From Lucinisca nassula (Eukaryota > Mollusca > Bivalvia > Lucinida > Lucinidae): a DNA stretch of 64,000 nucleotides. Positions 17,476 to 29,440 of the stretch are shown here, piece after piece (within the stretch, counting starts at the first letter, position 1; every line of letters starts with the position of its first letter). The notes under the pieces were generated by a model. It searched no databases, was not told the DNA's origin, and worked only from the letters and a program-made list of their open reading frames with translations. The stretch covers positions 161,621,908 to 161,685,907 of the forward strand of contig OY757011.1 of the NCBI GenBank assembly GCA_963580285.1, in the 5' to 3' direction. A program made the position numbers and the translations under genes.

Positions 17476-18540
17476 GGGTTCTTAGGTTATTACCCTCGTC
17501 TCTTTCTGTTTACAGACACAGGAATTTATCAGTTGTAAGTGTTGCATGGTAGTCTAGTTGCGTTGTAACTGCTGGTTGCTTTACTCTTCATTTATTTCTC
17601 TGGAATTACTACGGAATGGGTGTGCTAATAAGTAGCTTTATAGAGTGTATATATGAGCTTTATGGAACAATGAATAGAGGATACCCTCACTTCCATATAC
17701 CTGTTGTAAAGTACATGCATTCTGGTAATTCTTGACCTTGACCTAAAGAGTTCCAGTATTTCTTGAAGAATCAACATTTTTTAGGATACTGTAGTTGTCA
17801 TTGTATTCCTCGGTTCATTTAGGTTAATATTTTTCTAAAAATCCCACTATTTCCCTTGATTCTAAGGTCTCGGGTTCTCAGACCTTAATTTGGTGCCATC
17901 AGACAGCTGTATGCTAACTACCTTGTATGTGTATGTATGTTTGTTCACTTTCAAAATGTGTGCTTTATTTTTGCTTATGTAACCGTATATTTATATGGCA
18001 ATCCTATCACATGCTGTAGCTATATCCATTGGGCAAAAGAGCTGTCTGCTTTGCAGATATATGTAAATAGGCTAGATATTGCTACTTGAAATAATGCTAA
18101 ATTGAGTAATATGATATATAAGTCTAAATCTAAGGAATGTTATATTAATGACATTTTAAGTAAATTTAATTGCTGTCTGTAAATTTTGTTCTATTCCTAT
18201 ACTTAGGAGTTTTGATGGTCAATTAGCCCTGAATGGGTGAAATTATCTTAAAGGGCTGTAAATTTGTAACCAAAGACTTGCTAGTGGTTACTTTATTTTC
18301 ATATGCTGATTTGTACTAGCAATATAAAATTATTTCAGGTGGCAACTGACAGCATGTAAATGCTGGTGTATATATACAATATGTATCCAGTTTAAGGAAA
18401 AAATGAATATTCAAATTAATGTGCATGTATGTGTGGGTATAAATAAGGAATTCTTTCTTTCGGATGCATAGATATTAGTGTAAGCCTCTCTACACATATT
18501 TAAATCCTAATTTCTAGTCGGGCACGTTCGGTTTTCAGTC
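17476..18540 (+). other. Retrotransposon 3' noncoding region
   Basis: About 1 kb of AT-rich sequence with no ORF or family match, between the TatD gene and the 3' LTR. It is probably the 3' untranslated part of the genomic RNA. Confidence 0.55.
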
Positions 18541-18770
18541 TCATAAGGTCAATACAGTCCATACAGTCAACACTTTTGTCACAACTGCAAGTAAGGGTAA
18601 CCTTGTTTGGGGGTCAATTTTCTTATAATGTCGATACAGTTTCTACAGTTAATACTTTGTCACAATTGTAAGTAAGGGAAACTTTATGCTTAGTGTTCAA
18701 TTTAATATTAAGGTCAATACGATCAATACTCAGTCATAATTACAATTTAGGAAATCTTTACATTTTATAT
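18541..18770 (+). repeat. Three degenerate copies of a unit of about 85 bp
   Basis: AAGGTCAATACAGTCCATAC (18545) and two diverged versions (near 18630 and 18713) are each followed by TCA(C/T)AA(C/T)T and an A-rich AAGTAAGGG-like stretch. Confidence 0.6.
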
Positions 18771-18824
18771 TCAGAGATTTAAGTCATAAAACAGTTTGTT
18801 GTAGATCTAGCAATGCTATTTTAT

Positions 18825-18837
18825 GGAAGGGGGTGAG
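18825..18837 (+). promoter_or_regulatory. Polypurine tract
   Basis: GGAAGGGGGTGAG abuts the 3' LTR, the expected site for plus-strand priming. One T interrupts the run. Confidence 0.75.
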
Positions 18838-19064
18838 TGATACGCCTGCAGGCTACTACCAGTGGATGAACAACAACAACAACCACTCGGATGGTTCCGG
18901 TGAACTTCGGATGGCTACGGATGTCTACGTCAGACGAACTACGTCATCTGCATGATTTTTCCCTGTCCATCAGCGTGGCTCGCTCTCTTTGCCTTTGGAC
19001 TCCAAACTAGACGGACGTGCTTCACCACAGCCACCTCTCAGAGTGGTAAGTCCCATTTACATCA
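18838..19064 (+). repeat. 3' LTR (227 bp)
   Basis: Same sequence as the 5' LTR with no difference found on reading, followed by the ATGG duplication at 19065-19068. Confidence 0.93.
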
Positions 19065-19068
19065 ATGG

Positions 19069-20383
19069 TTAATATCGATGCAGGAGAAAGTGTAAGGCAA
19101 TGTACAGAGTTACAAACAAGAGGACCAATATGTTCCTATCTCGCTCACATGAGCCAACAGAATCAAAGTTTCAGGAAGTTCCCAGCTTTACTGAAGGATT
19201 TATGCGAGTACAAGGTCAAAAACAGACATTTTCAGCATTCAAGGGGACGTAACTCTATGAGAGATAGGCAGACATCACCAGTTTTCAAACTCATCTGAAC
19301 TTTCATTCCCAACATACTTATTTGCTAATTTTAAGAAGATTCGATCAAAACTAAAGGCCTTATGGTGATGGAAAGATAGAAAATAGGTATTTTCAGCAAA
19401 GAAGGGGATTTAACTCATTCACGCTTTTATCCCTTACTTATATGTAAATTTTAAGAAGATCCGTTCAAAACTTAGTGACTTATGGTGATGTCAATGTCAA
19501 AAATGGCATTTTCAGCAATCAAAGGTACATAATTCTATGATAAATAGGCCGACCTTACCAGGTTTTAAACTCATCCAAGCTTTTATCCCTGACTTACTTG
19601 TTTGTAAGTTTCAAGAAGATCCGATCCAAAATGAATGGGCTACGGTGATGACAAGGACAAAAACAGGCTTTTTCTGCAATCAAAAGGGACGTAACTCTAT
19701 GATAAATAAGCTGACCTCATCAGTTTTAGAATTAATCTGAGCTTTTATCCCCAACTTACTTACATGTAAGTTCTAAGAAGATCCGATAAAAACTGAAGGG
19801 CTACCATGATGACAAGGTCAAAAGAAAGAATTTTCTGCAATCAAGTTGGGACATAACTATAAATAGGCCGACCTCACCGGTTTTCGAACTCATTCAAGCC
19901 TTTATCCCTGACTTGCGTATATGTAACTTTAAAGAGTGAGTGAGTGTTTGAGTTTTACGTCCCACCAACAGCTCAGGTCATACGGAGACGGGACCTCGGT
20001 TTAAAGACTCATCCGAAAGTCTGGAGAAGCCCGGGATCGATCCTGCGATCCCTGGTTTACAAGGCGAGTAGCGTAACCACTTCACCACGGAGGCTTCTGT
20101 AACTTTAAAGAAGATGCGGTCAAAACTGAAGGAACTATGGGGATGACAAGGTCAAAATCAGGCATTTTCTGCAATCTAATGTAACTCTATAGTAAATAGG
20201 CCAACCTCACAAGTTTTTGACCTCATCCGAGCTTTTGTCCCTGACTTATATTGCCTGATCAGGGCCTCCACTTCTGTTTTACATGTTTGTAAGTTTCAAG
20301 AAGAGCCAATTAAAACTTAAAGGGCAGCGGTGATGACAAGGTCGAAAAAAGCATTTTCAGCACAGTAGGGGACATAACTCCGT
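19069..20383 (+). repeat. Degenerate tandem array of units of about 150 bp, left part
   Basis: Units share GGGACGTAACTCTATGA, TTTTCGAACTCATC, CTTTTATCCCTGACTTACTT, AAGAAGATCCGATCAAAACT and GGTGATGACAAGGTCAAAA in that order. About eight eroded copies occur here. The array continues at 23763-25990 beyond an inserted element. It is non-coding. Confidence 0.75.
19936..20097 (-). mobile_element. tRNA-headed SINE, family 3
   Basis: Read on the minus strand it starts GCCTCCGTGGTGAAGTGG, like a tRNA-Thr 5' half, with a B box GGATCGATCCC and a tail CGTAAAACTCAAACACTCAC. A perfect 14-bp target duplication TGTAACTTTAAAGA flanks it (19922-19935, 20098-20111). It is nested in the array. Confidence 0.85.
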
Positions 20384-20577
20384 GATTAATCGGTAACAGG
20401 ACACTTCGGCCCCAAAACCACCTCGGCCCCTAGACACTTCGGCCCCTAGACACCTCGGCCCCAAAACCACCTCGGCCCCACATAAAATTGAAACCCTAGA
20501 CGGGTCGGCCCCTGGACACCTCGGCCCCTAGACACGTCGGCCCCATATACCTAGACACTTCGGCCCCACTTTTCTTT

Positions 20578-21110
20578 TCACAGGGCTTCCACTTAAATAG
20601 GAGATCAGGTTGGATTCCCGATGAGTTTTTTTTTTTATTATTATTATTTTTATTTGCTGATTTGATTATTTTGATAGGGAGCCACGAATATATTATAACG
20701 TTACTAAATAGAAAATCATTATGTCCATTTACAGTGTTTAAGAAGAATGGAAGAAACATTTGAAAATTCCCCTCTTTTATTTCAATGTATAATTCTAATT
20801 GCATTGCGGCAAGCTTTAGAGCAGGCTCTTTTTTCTACATTTCTGCTCTTCTGATCATCTATAGGCTTTTTTATTATCCAAAATAATTCCACACCGCTAA
20901 AATACTTATTAAATTAATTTCAATAAGAAGATGATACCTAATTATCCTTACTTATTGGATGGAAATCTGGATGGATCGGTGGATGGTGCCGTAACACCAA
21001 AAAAACAAACAAACAAAAAAAAAAAATTCTCTGTTTCGTCAATCATGGTGATGATGGGGTATAATCTTATATTTGTTAACTTTATATATTTATTTATTAA
21101 TTTATTTATG
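20578..21110. other. Foldback-element interior, no gene seen
   Basis: AT-rich sequence with poly-T and poly-A runs. The ORF at 20496-20804 (-) overlaps the minisatellite and is not credible. Confidence 0.5.
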
Positions 21111-21405
21111 TTTTGGCCTCGGTAGCTAAGTCGGAGGCGCGTCGGACTGGTGATCAGGAGGACGCGGGTTCGATACCTACCGGGGTAGGTAACCTTATTT
21201 CGTGGAGATTGATTATGAAATCTTTTCTACGGGCATTCTCTCCCTTCTGCTGATTCAAAAAGGGCAGCTGTCATTTTCTGGCGAAAAAAATGTGCACTAT
21301 ATTGGTTAACCGCGTACGGGATAAGTGTGGATAGGTAAACTGACCTGCTAGAAAATGAACTAAAACATTGTTGACTGGGCCGTTAAACTCCAATACAAAC
21401 AAACA
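21111..21405 (+). mobile_element. tRNA-headed SINE, family 2
   Basis: Starts GGCCTCGGTAGCTAAGTCGG with a tRNA-like fold (acceptor arms GCCTCGG/CCGGGGT, B box GGTTCGATACC). A non-tRNA body follows, with the tail GCCGTTAAACTCCAATAC(AAAC)n. It sits in ATTTATTT-rich sequence, so the target duplication is ambiguous. Confidence 0.75.
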
Positions 21406-22069
21406 ATTGATTTATTTATTAGGTAATTAACAGTGTTCAGGTTCGCTGAACTAGAACTATCCGCGTAAATAAACCAATTAATATAAGGTATGCATGCAAT
21501 TCAAAACCTGTATGAAAAAAGGTGCAGGTCCGGTTCAGGGGCCAGAAGCAATCTGATCAGGATCTACACTGTTTGCCAAGTTAAGGATTATCGGGTTCTG
21601 CGAAGTAAGGATTAATGAAATTCAGATAAGTACACTATTTAGCAAAATGTTTTACAAGAACAATTAATTATTGACTTAAATTAGTAAAGTGTGAAGCTCA
21701 ATAAACAACCAGGCGTTACTAATCCCTTTTCCCCAATAAAAAGATCCTTGATGATGTTATCAATTTTCACACATAGCTCATATTAAAAATGGACAGTAAT
21801 GAGTATATTGTATACTTTATTTATTTATTAATCACATTTCTGATTATCAGCCACTCAAATTACTTGATACATGTGTACTATATGTATATTAGTGGCAAAC
21901 AATGTAGAACTGGATGTGTACTGTGTGCAAAGTATTCACTGCTCGTATTTTTGTAGGAATTGCTCAGTATGTTTCCATTGTTATCAATTTTCACACATTT
22001 AGAAATTCCTATTTGATTGTTATTTCAGCTCATATTTAAAAACGGACAGAAACAAGACTATTGTATAAT

Positions 22070-22108
<39 letters not shown>

Positions 22109-22786
22109 TGACTATCAGACTCACAAATTACTTTATGCATGTGTATTGTATTCATTTAAAATTCAGTGTAGATTCAGATCAGATGGATCTGGATGTACAC
22201 TGAGTGCAAAGTCTTCATGGCCCTTTATATTTTTGTAGAAAAGGATCATTGACTATCAGTATCAATTATTCACAATTAGAACAACCCGCTAAACCCCACT
22301 TTTCGTTATGCTGACTCAAGGTCAACGTCACGGTTGAAGGCGGCGGGGCATTAGCTGTCCTTAAGAGTATAGTCCAAGTTAACATGAAGATGTCGTGTAT
22401 GCGTTGTTATATTTATTATAAACGTCTCATTGGTTATTTGTTATTTTTTATATGAAATAAAAATATAATAAAATAATTTGATCTTATTTCCTAACAACTT
22501 AATAGAAGATTCCGTAAAACCAAAATTCTACAACGAAAGGTTGATAAAAATTATATTTCTTACTTCTGCTCGAAAACATAGATCTTTGATACTGGTTCAA
22601 TAATTCTCAAGGAGGTGGTTCATTGCACAGACTTGTTAACTTTTTGAAAGGGATCTTTGCATAAACACAGATTAATATTAAACTAGTTGTGATTAAAGGT
22701 TGTCACAGACGCATTCTGATCAGTCCTGCACATTGAGACGGTTCTAACCAGTACACACAACCTGTCTTGGAGCAGAGATAAGAATT
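21406..22786. other. No gene seen; diverged duplication and (TTTA)n
   Basis: Two passages near 21760-21960 and 21980-22240 share TATCAATTTTCACACAT and GCAAAGT(A/C)TTCA and look like an old duplication. A (TTTA)n microsatellite spans about 22067-22109. No coding region was recognised. Confidence 0.5.
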
Positions 22787-23172
22787 ACGAAAACATGCCT
22801 ATACAAATGCATTGTAAACTTTACCGCCGAAAAAACGATCACATAAGAAAAATAAAAACCCCAATTTTACTATATAAAAGTGGGGTTCAAGGGGGTCAAA
22901 ATTACACATTACGAAAACACGCCTATACAAATACATTGAAAACTTTATCGCCGAAAAACGAAACTTTTAAGATGAAAAACTTGTGATATTTTTCTTGTTT
23001 CTGCTCAAAATATAGATTGTTGGTACTCATCGAGGTGGTTCTAATGAGTACCCACAATCTATATTTTAGAACAGAAATACGAAAAATAAGGTTTACCCCT
23101 GTATACACCAGTTTAACTATATAAAAATGGGGTTCAAGGGGGTCAAAATTATACAGGCGTGTTTTCGTGATG
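22787..23172. mobile_element. Two adjacent palindromic MITEs, subfamily A
   Basis: The first (22787-22906) lacks the central palindrome. The second (22907-23172) starts CATTACGAAAACACGCC and ends GGCGTGTTTTCGTGATG, with a degenerate palindrome around 23012-23060. Confidence 0.7.
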
Positions 23173-23271
23173 AAGGTGCGTCTTCGTGATGTAAATAATG
23201 TATGCCCCTATGAGCCCCCATATAAACTGGGGTTGAGCGGGGTCTTCATTACACGGGCTTGTTAACATGAT

Positions 23272-23544
23272 GTTTTGTTTGTTAGATTTAACGTTTAACG
23301 CCCCCAATCAACACTGTCTCGGTCATTTTGGAGACGTTGCCTCCAATTTTGTGTGAATTTTACCCGACATTGAGATGAAATGACATCCCAAGCCCTGCAG
23401 CCCAATGAAACCAATAGGGTTTATAAGTATGAACGGTCCGACTCGCACCGCTTTTCCTGGCCAGGCTTAAAACCTCTAAGCGGTTTACCAGTACCCATGT
23501 CACAGGCTGTCGGTTTCTTGAAGTCCCGATTGGCGGGACCGATT
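23272..23544 (-). mobile_element. tRNA-headed SINE, family 1
   Basis: A minus-oriented copy of the family seen at 5733. The target duplication TTAACATGAT occurs at 23262-23271 and 23545-23554. Confidence 0.8.
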
Positions 23545-23762
23545 TTAACATGATATAAATGCCCATACCCTAACAGATATCAAAAATGGGGCCGAGGTGT
23601 CTTTGGGGCCGGGATGTCTAGGGGCCGAGGTGACAGTGGGGCCGAGGTGTCTAGGGCCGAGGTGACTAGGGCCGAGGTGTCTAGGGCCGACTTGGTTTGG
23701 GGCCGACGTGTCTAGGGGCCGAGATGGTAGTGGGGCCGAAGTGTCTGGAAATCGATTAATCG

Positions 23763-25990
23763 ACTGACATCGATGGTATTCGAACTCATCCGAGCTTTTA
23801 TCTCTGCCTTAATTATATCTAAGTTTCAAGAAGATCCGATGAAAACTAAAGGAGTTACATTAATGACAAGTTCAAGATATTTCTGCAATCAAAGGGACGT
23901 AACTCTATGATAAATAAGCTGACCGCATCAATTTTCGAACTCGTCCAAGCTATTATCCCTGACTTACTTACATGTAAGTTTCAAGGAAGATCCGATAAAA
24001 AACTGGAGGGGCTACGGTGATGAAATGGTCAACAAGCGCTCCGCAAGCGGGGCATTATACGACCGTAGCAAGTTAATATTTGTTGCACTGAAACCATGAA
24101 ACAGTGAGTCTTGTGATGGTAAGTATTTGTGTGAATTTTCATGAGAGAAAGGCAAATGCTTTTAAAGTTATTACCAAGGTTAAGTGTTTTGGTTAAGGCA
24201 AGACAAACACACGAACAAAAGCAGTATAGGTATGGTCCTTTGTCAGAATATAGGTCTTGTGATGGTGAGTATGTGTGTGAAGTGTCATGACAGTATGGCA
24301 AATCCTTTTGAAGTTATGACCGACGTTAAGTTTTTGGGTTAAGGCCGCTACAAACACACGGACAATATAGTTGTAACCAGTGTGGGGCCCTAACACTATG
24401 CACTGCTACACATCATGGTATAACTTTATATCAAGTTTGATCGAATTTTAATTGTAGGAGGAGCTACTCGCAAACGAAATATTTACACAAATACTCAAAG
24501 GGGCAAAACTCTGTAAACAATTGGTAGACTACAACCTCGAAAGAATATGCGCTACAACAGGTCCTGGTCTTACTACGTACTAAGTTTCGGCTTGATCAGA
24601 TAAAAACTGTAGGAGGAGTTATCCGGAAACGAAAGTTGACAAAATTTTTCAAGGAGCATAACAGTGTGAATATTTTGGGCCGTAACCACAAAATCATATG
24701 CGCTACTACATGTCATGGTCTTACTATCTACAAAGTTTCAGCTTGATCGGATGAAAACTGTTGGAGGAGTATTCCGGAAACGAAAGTTTACAAAAATGTT
24801 CAAAGGGGCATAACTCAGTAAATATTTGGTGGACCCTAACCTCGAAACGAGATGCGCTACATCAGGTCATGGTCTTACTATCTACCAAGTTTCAGCTTGG
24901 TCGTAGGAAAACTGTAGGAGGAGTTATCCGGAAACGAAAAGTTTACAAAAACAAGGGGAATAACTCTGTAAATATCCGGTGGACTATAAACTAAACTCGA
25001 AACAATATACGCTACATCAGGTCATGGTCTTACTACCTACCAAGTTTCAGGTTGATCGGGTGGAAACTGTAGGAGGAGTTATCTGGAAAAGAAAAGCTTA
25101 CAGACGGACGGATGGACGGACGGACGCCGAACCCATACCATAATACGACCGTTTTTACAAAACGGACGTAAAAAAATACGCATTTTCTGTAATCAAGGGG
25201 GACATAACTCTATAAAATATAGGCCGACAAAACCAATTTTTTAACTCAGCCGATGTTTTATCCCTCACTTACAAGTAATTTAAAAAAATCCGAAGAAAAC
25301 TGAAGGAACTACGGTGATGACATGTTCAAAAATAGGCATTTTCAGCAATCAATGGGTCGCCACTTTTCGAATCCATCCAAGCTTTTATCCCTGACTTACT
25401 TATATGTAAGTTTCAAGTTGATCAGATAAAAGCTGAAGGTACAAGAGTGATGACAAGGTCGAAAATGGGCATTTTCTGTAAAAAAAAAAGGGGGGGGGGT
25501 GTAACTCTATATCAGACATGCCGACATCGCCAGTTTTCGAACTCATCTGAGTTTTTATCTCTGACTTACTTGGATGTAAGTTTCAGTAAGACACCATCAA
25601 AACTGAAGGGGCTACGGTGATGACCCGGTCAAAATAGGCATTTTTAGCAATCAAGGGAACGTAACTCTAAAATAATGAGCCGACTTTGTCAGTTTTCGTA
25701 CTCATCCTAGCTTTCATTACCATTCTACTTATATATAAGTTTCAGATCCGATCAAAACTGAATGCGCTACGGTGATGACAAGCATCTTCCCATTGTAAGT
25801 CTATGGGGCCTTGTGATTGCCATAGCAACCGAAGTTTTCATTCGATTTCGATAAAAGGCTAATGTCATAAATGCCCATCCAAAGGCATGCGACAGATGAG
25901 AAATGATTGAGATCAGCCTGCAGTCTGCAGAGATATAACTAGCCTTCGGCCTAGGTGAGCTAAAAAGGGCGTTTTATTGTTTTAAGAATG
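23763..25990 (+). repeat. Degenerate 150-bp array, right part, with a nested second array
   Basis: Continues the unit order of 19069-20383. Within it, 24030-25168 is a different array. Its units of about 152 bp contain GGAGGAGTTATCCGGAAACG and TCATGGTCTTACTA and recur near 24455, 24612, 24763, 24918 and 25069. It ends in GACGGACGGATGGACGGACG and ATAATACGACCGT. ATACGACCGT also occurs near its left end (24057), which suggests one inserted element. Non-coding. Confidence 0.7.
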
Positions 25991-26470
25991 AGGGTTAATA
26001 TACAATCGATAAGCGTTAAATCTAAGGTCAAGATGTACTCGTTCACCGAAAGCTTCTTTTTATTTTTATGTATTTATTAAATTTTTTGCTGTTGTTGTTA
26101 TTTTTCTCAGTAAAACGTTCAGCAAGACAGATGCAAAGGAGAAGCTCTGCCAAATTCTCGTAACAAAAGTTTTCAGGCATATATAATTTTAGTTCATCAG
26201 ATGGACTATTAGATTTGTTTTCGATGACATTCACGCTAATTGTAAACATGTGACCAGCTTCCAGTCTATTTGAAACGATATCTATATCTGGATAAACAGG
26301 GGATGTTGCAGATATGTGTTAAATCATCGATGTAAGTGTTAAACAACACGGGAACACGTTTCTCCGAGCATGCGCACACGTGGAAAACAAAACAAATAAA
26401 AAACAAGAGGTTCATGATGGACCTAATTCGCTCACCTGAATTATAATGTACTATCATTGCTGTTTGCAGG
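25991..26470. other. No gene seen
   Basis: AT-rich spacer. ORFs at 26043-26249 and 26266-26457 (-) show no family resemblance. Confidence 0.45.
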
Positions 26471-28210
26471 TGTTTCTATATTAAGCTCTGACAGCCAATT
26501 TGTACAGAGGAGCAGAACCACTTAAGCACTTTTGGTAGAGGGGTCACTCGAGGAACTTTCCTGTCGAAGTTATTTTAAATCTGAGACATTGGAGAAGATG
26601 TTCTTTAATGATTTTTCTGTCTTTACCTCTGCAGTCATATGGACATTTTGTTCAGCAGAGCAAACCCATTTCAGCAATTTAAGCAATTATCAGTACATGG
26701 TTGATTGTTTTGAGTATAATATAAGTGACATCTCAACCCTTGTGGGTTATTTTGTGTCGACTCCCAGGGCAAGTGAGTGATGGTGGAGAAAAACAAAAAC
26801 GAACGGAAGTGTTAAAACAGAAGAAACATTAACACTCCCCTGATACCCTTACCTGCTGCAAGGACAGCGGGCCTTGCCCTACTGTAAGCCCATATCAGTT
26901 GGCCCCCGTGATGCAAAATACACGTCACCTTTGCCTCATCCAACCACCCCTCAAACATCAGATCATCAATACTTTGAGATAGGATGTTTCAATGGAACAG
27001 ACATAAGATGACCCATACTATTCACTCATTTTTGGTACAAAAATAAAAGAGAACCATTTCTGTGAATTGGATTTGGAATTTCGCCATTGACTCTATTTTT
27101 GGCTCTGCTGGCCATTTTATTCTGTGGAACAACCATTTTAGCAGTTTTGGTACAGGGTTACGCATGTGAAATTATTTTGAAATCCTACCATTAGCCTAGG
27201 AGGAGATGTTGTTTGAAGTTGTTTTTGTTTTTTTATTTTATCTCTGGCGGTCAGATACTTCAGCCGAATGGAACCATTTTAGCAAGTCTGGTAGAGGGTC
27301 ACCCAATGAACATTCTTGTGAAGTTATTTTGAAATTGGACCATTTGCCTAGGAGAAGATGTCGATTAAATGTTGTTGTTGTTTTTTTTTTCTATTTTTAG
27401 CTCTGGTGGCCATTTTGTTCAGTGGAGCGGAATCATTTTAGCAATTCTGGTAGAGGGCCACCCAAGGAACATCCCAGTGAAAATATTTTGAAATCGGACC
27501 GTTAATTTAGGAGAAGTCAATCTGAGGTTTTTCTATTTTTAGCTCTGGTAGCCGTTTTGTTCAGCGGAGCGGAACTATTTTAGCAATTTTGGTAGGGGGT
27601 CATCCAAGGAACAGCGGAACATTCCGGTGAAATTATTTTGAAATCAGACCATTAGCCTAGGAGGAGATGACTTTTAAAGGCTTTTTTCTATTTTTTAGCT
27701 CTTGTGGCCATTTTGTTCAGCGGAGCAGAACCATTTTGGCAATTTTGGTAGAGGGTCACCTAATAAATATTCCCGTGAAATTAATTTGAAATCGGACCAT
27801 TTACCTAGGAGATGTCGTTTAAATGTTTTTCTAGGGTTTTTTTCTATTTTTAGCTCTGGCAGCCTTTTTGTTCAGCGGTGCGGGACTATTTTAGCACTTT
27901 TCGTAGAGGGTCATCCAAGGAACATTCCCGTGAAATTATTTTTAAATCGAACCATTAGCCTAGGAGGAGATGTCGTTTAAAGATTTTTCTATTTTTAGCT
28001 CCGGTGACCATTTTGTTCAGTGGGGCGGAACCATTTGAGCAATTTTGGTAAAGGGTCACCCAAGGAATATTCATGTGGAATTATTTTAAAATTGGCAGTG
28101 TGGTTTTGGAGGAGATGTCATTTGAAGAAATTATTGACGGACCGACGGACGGACGCCGGACGCCGGACAAAAAGCTATCATAATAGCTCACTTTTAGAAC
28201 TTCGTGCACA
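26471..28210 (+). repeat. Degenerate array of units of about 150 bp ending in GACGGACG
   Basis: Units carry TTTTAGCTCTGGTGGCCATT, GCGGAGCGGAACCATTTTAG, AATTTTGGTAGAGGGTCACC, GAAATTATTTTGAAATCGGA and CTAGGAGGAGATGTC. Starts lie near 26630, 27100, 27240, 27397, 27540, 27697, 27854 and 27995, with a looser first copy at 26490. The array ends in GACGGACCGACGGACGGACG and CATAATAGCTCAC. Confidence 0.75.
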
Positions 28211-28817
28211 GGTGCGCTAAAAACAGATTGCTCAGTCATTTGTAATCTTCCCACTTAACACGAAAAAGCTTCGAGTCAACGGACACCCATAAAGTGCAGA
28301 GAGAAGACTCTGAACAGAACGCGCAGTCTGATCAGAGTCTTCGCTGACTGCACAATTAGAAAACACACTTTTGCTTGGTTGCATAGGCTTAAGTATGTTT
28401 TAATTATCAATTCTATCTCTGACATACATAATAATTCCACGAAATGAATTAACGAACTAAACCATACCGCATCAAAGAAACTAAAACACAATGAAGCATA
28501 GTTCGAACAATTTGACATGAGACCGGTGACCCCTATTAACATAATTTCACACCCGATTGAATGCATATATTTATCTTCGCCGTCTTCCGTTGTTATTCAA
28601 TACATAAATAGACCCTTCTTAATATTAAAGTCTTTCAAAACGCATTGAGACGTGAATGCACTTTTAATTTTGAACTAGTCCGCGTTTTTGGTAAATCGCC
28701 TTCAGTTGGGATTTTACATTGGGTGATATAGTTTTACTGAGGATCGTACTGCATCATATATTAACCACTTGGCCACGAATTCTACATAATGGCATTATCA
28801 AAAACTTATTTATAATT
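28211..28817. other. No gene seen
   Basis: Contains AGTCTGATCAGAGTC-like fragments common to the TTAA MITEs but no clear termini. Confidence 0.4.
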
Positions 28818-28827
28818 TTAAAATTCT

Positions 28828-29440
28828 GTGACCAAAGAAACCCGAATCCTGCTTCCCCTAAAACATGGAATAGTCTTATCACGCTTGAACGTTGAACTCT
28901 CAAAGGTCGTTGATAAACTATACAGCTCATTAATATTAATATGTAACCAGAACGAGGCTAAGCTGGCAGCGTTCTTCTTAGCAACAACAAATAAAAGAGA
29001 TCTGGGATTAATTCCTAACATTCCTTTTTCTTTAATTGAAGGCTATGTTAAATCCCAAAAGTCATCTTCAGGAGAAAGCCATATAAGTAAAGGGTACAAG
29101 TATTTCAGTGAAGTATTTTGTTTGTTTTATTTAAGGTTTAACGTCCCCGTCAATACAGTATAGGTCATTTTGGAGACGTTGCTTCCAATTTTGTGGGACT
29201 TGTACCCAACATTAAAATGACATGACATCTCAAGCCCTGTAGCCCAATAAAACCAATTGGGTTTATAAGCATGGACGGTCCGACTCGCACCGCTTTGCCT
29301 GGGCAGGTTTAGATCCTCTAATCGGTTTACCAGTACTCGTGTGCGGTCGGATTCAGCTCTGCGTGGAAGCATCATGCAACCCATCTATTTCGTCAAGCCC
29401 CGATGGCCGGGGGCTATTCAGTGAAGGGTACATCCATGAA
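28828..29440 (+). pseudogene. Probable 5' exon of the SWIM/YqaJ gene, interrupted by a SINE
   Basis: An open segment (28828-29113) ends GYKYFSE, is cut by a SINE, and resumes after the target duplication at 29417 as GYIHELR before a good splice donor GTAAGT (29441). The reading frame is restored across the SINE site. Similar GYxYFxEGYIH phrases precede SWIM fingers in transposon-encoded YqaJ proteins, but this is memory-based and weak. The SWIM/YqaJ part follows at 31190. Confidence 0.4.
29114..29416 (-). mobile_element. tRNA-headed SINE, family 1
   Basis: A minus-oriented full copy, head end CAAGCCCCGATGGCCGGGGG. The 10-bp target duplication TTCAGTGAAG occurs at 29104-29113 and 29417-29426. 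Confidence 0.85.

Larger units (their letters stand above)
7085..19064 (+). mobile_element. Complete Ty3/gypsy-type LTR retrotransposon with an accessory TatD gene
   Basis: Order: LTR, tRNA-Ser primer site, long leader, gag, frameshift signal, pol, repeat-rich spacer, zinc-finger/TatD ORF, long 3' noncoding region, polypurine tract, LTR. At almost 12 kb it is roughly twice the usual length of this superfamily, because of about 4.2 kb after pol. The three large ORFs are open and the LTRs read as identical, so insertion was recent and the copy may be autonomous. There is no chromodomain and no env. Integrase after RNase H and the D-D-35-E spacing place it in Metaviridae. The tRNA-Ser primer suggests the mag-like branch, which is an inference. 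Confidence 0.93.
20384..23762. mobile_element. Foldback-like element with minisatellite inverted termini and 9-bp target duplication
   Basis: GATTAATCG occurs at 20384-20392 and 23754-23762. Just inside, GACACTTCGGCCCC (20399) and GGGGCCGAAGTGTC (about 23733) are inverted. Each leads into a minisatellite of (GACACCTCGGCCCCTA)-like units, 20398-20577 on the left and its reverse complement at 23588-23744. Repetitive termini plus a 9-bp duplication recall Drosophila Foldback/Galileo elements. The interior of 3 kb has no recognised transposase and holds two SINEs and two MITEs. Confidence 0.7.

Noticed and set aside
21111..21190. Functional tRNA gene
   Set aside because: It folds roughly like a tRNA, but mismatches in the anticodon arm and the attached body with an AAAC tail show a SINE head.
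28828..29163. Host gene exon ending in the SINE
   Set aside because: The last 17 codons are SINE sequence. The remaining part is better explained as a transposon exon interrupted by the SINE, and is listed as such with low confidence.
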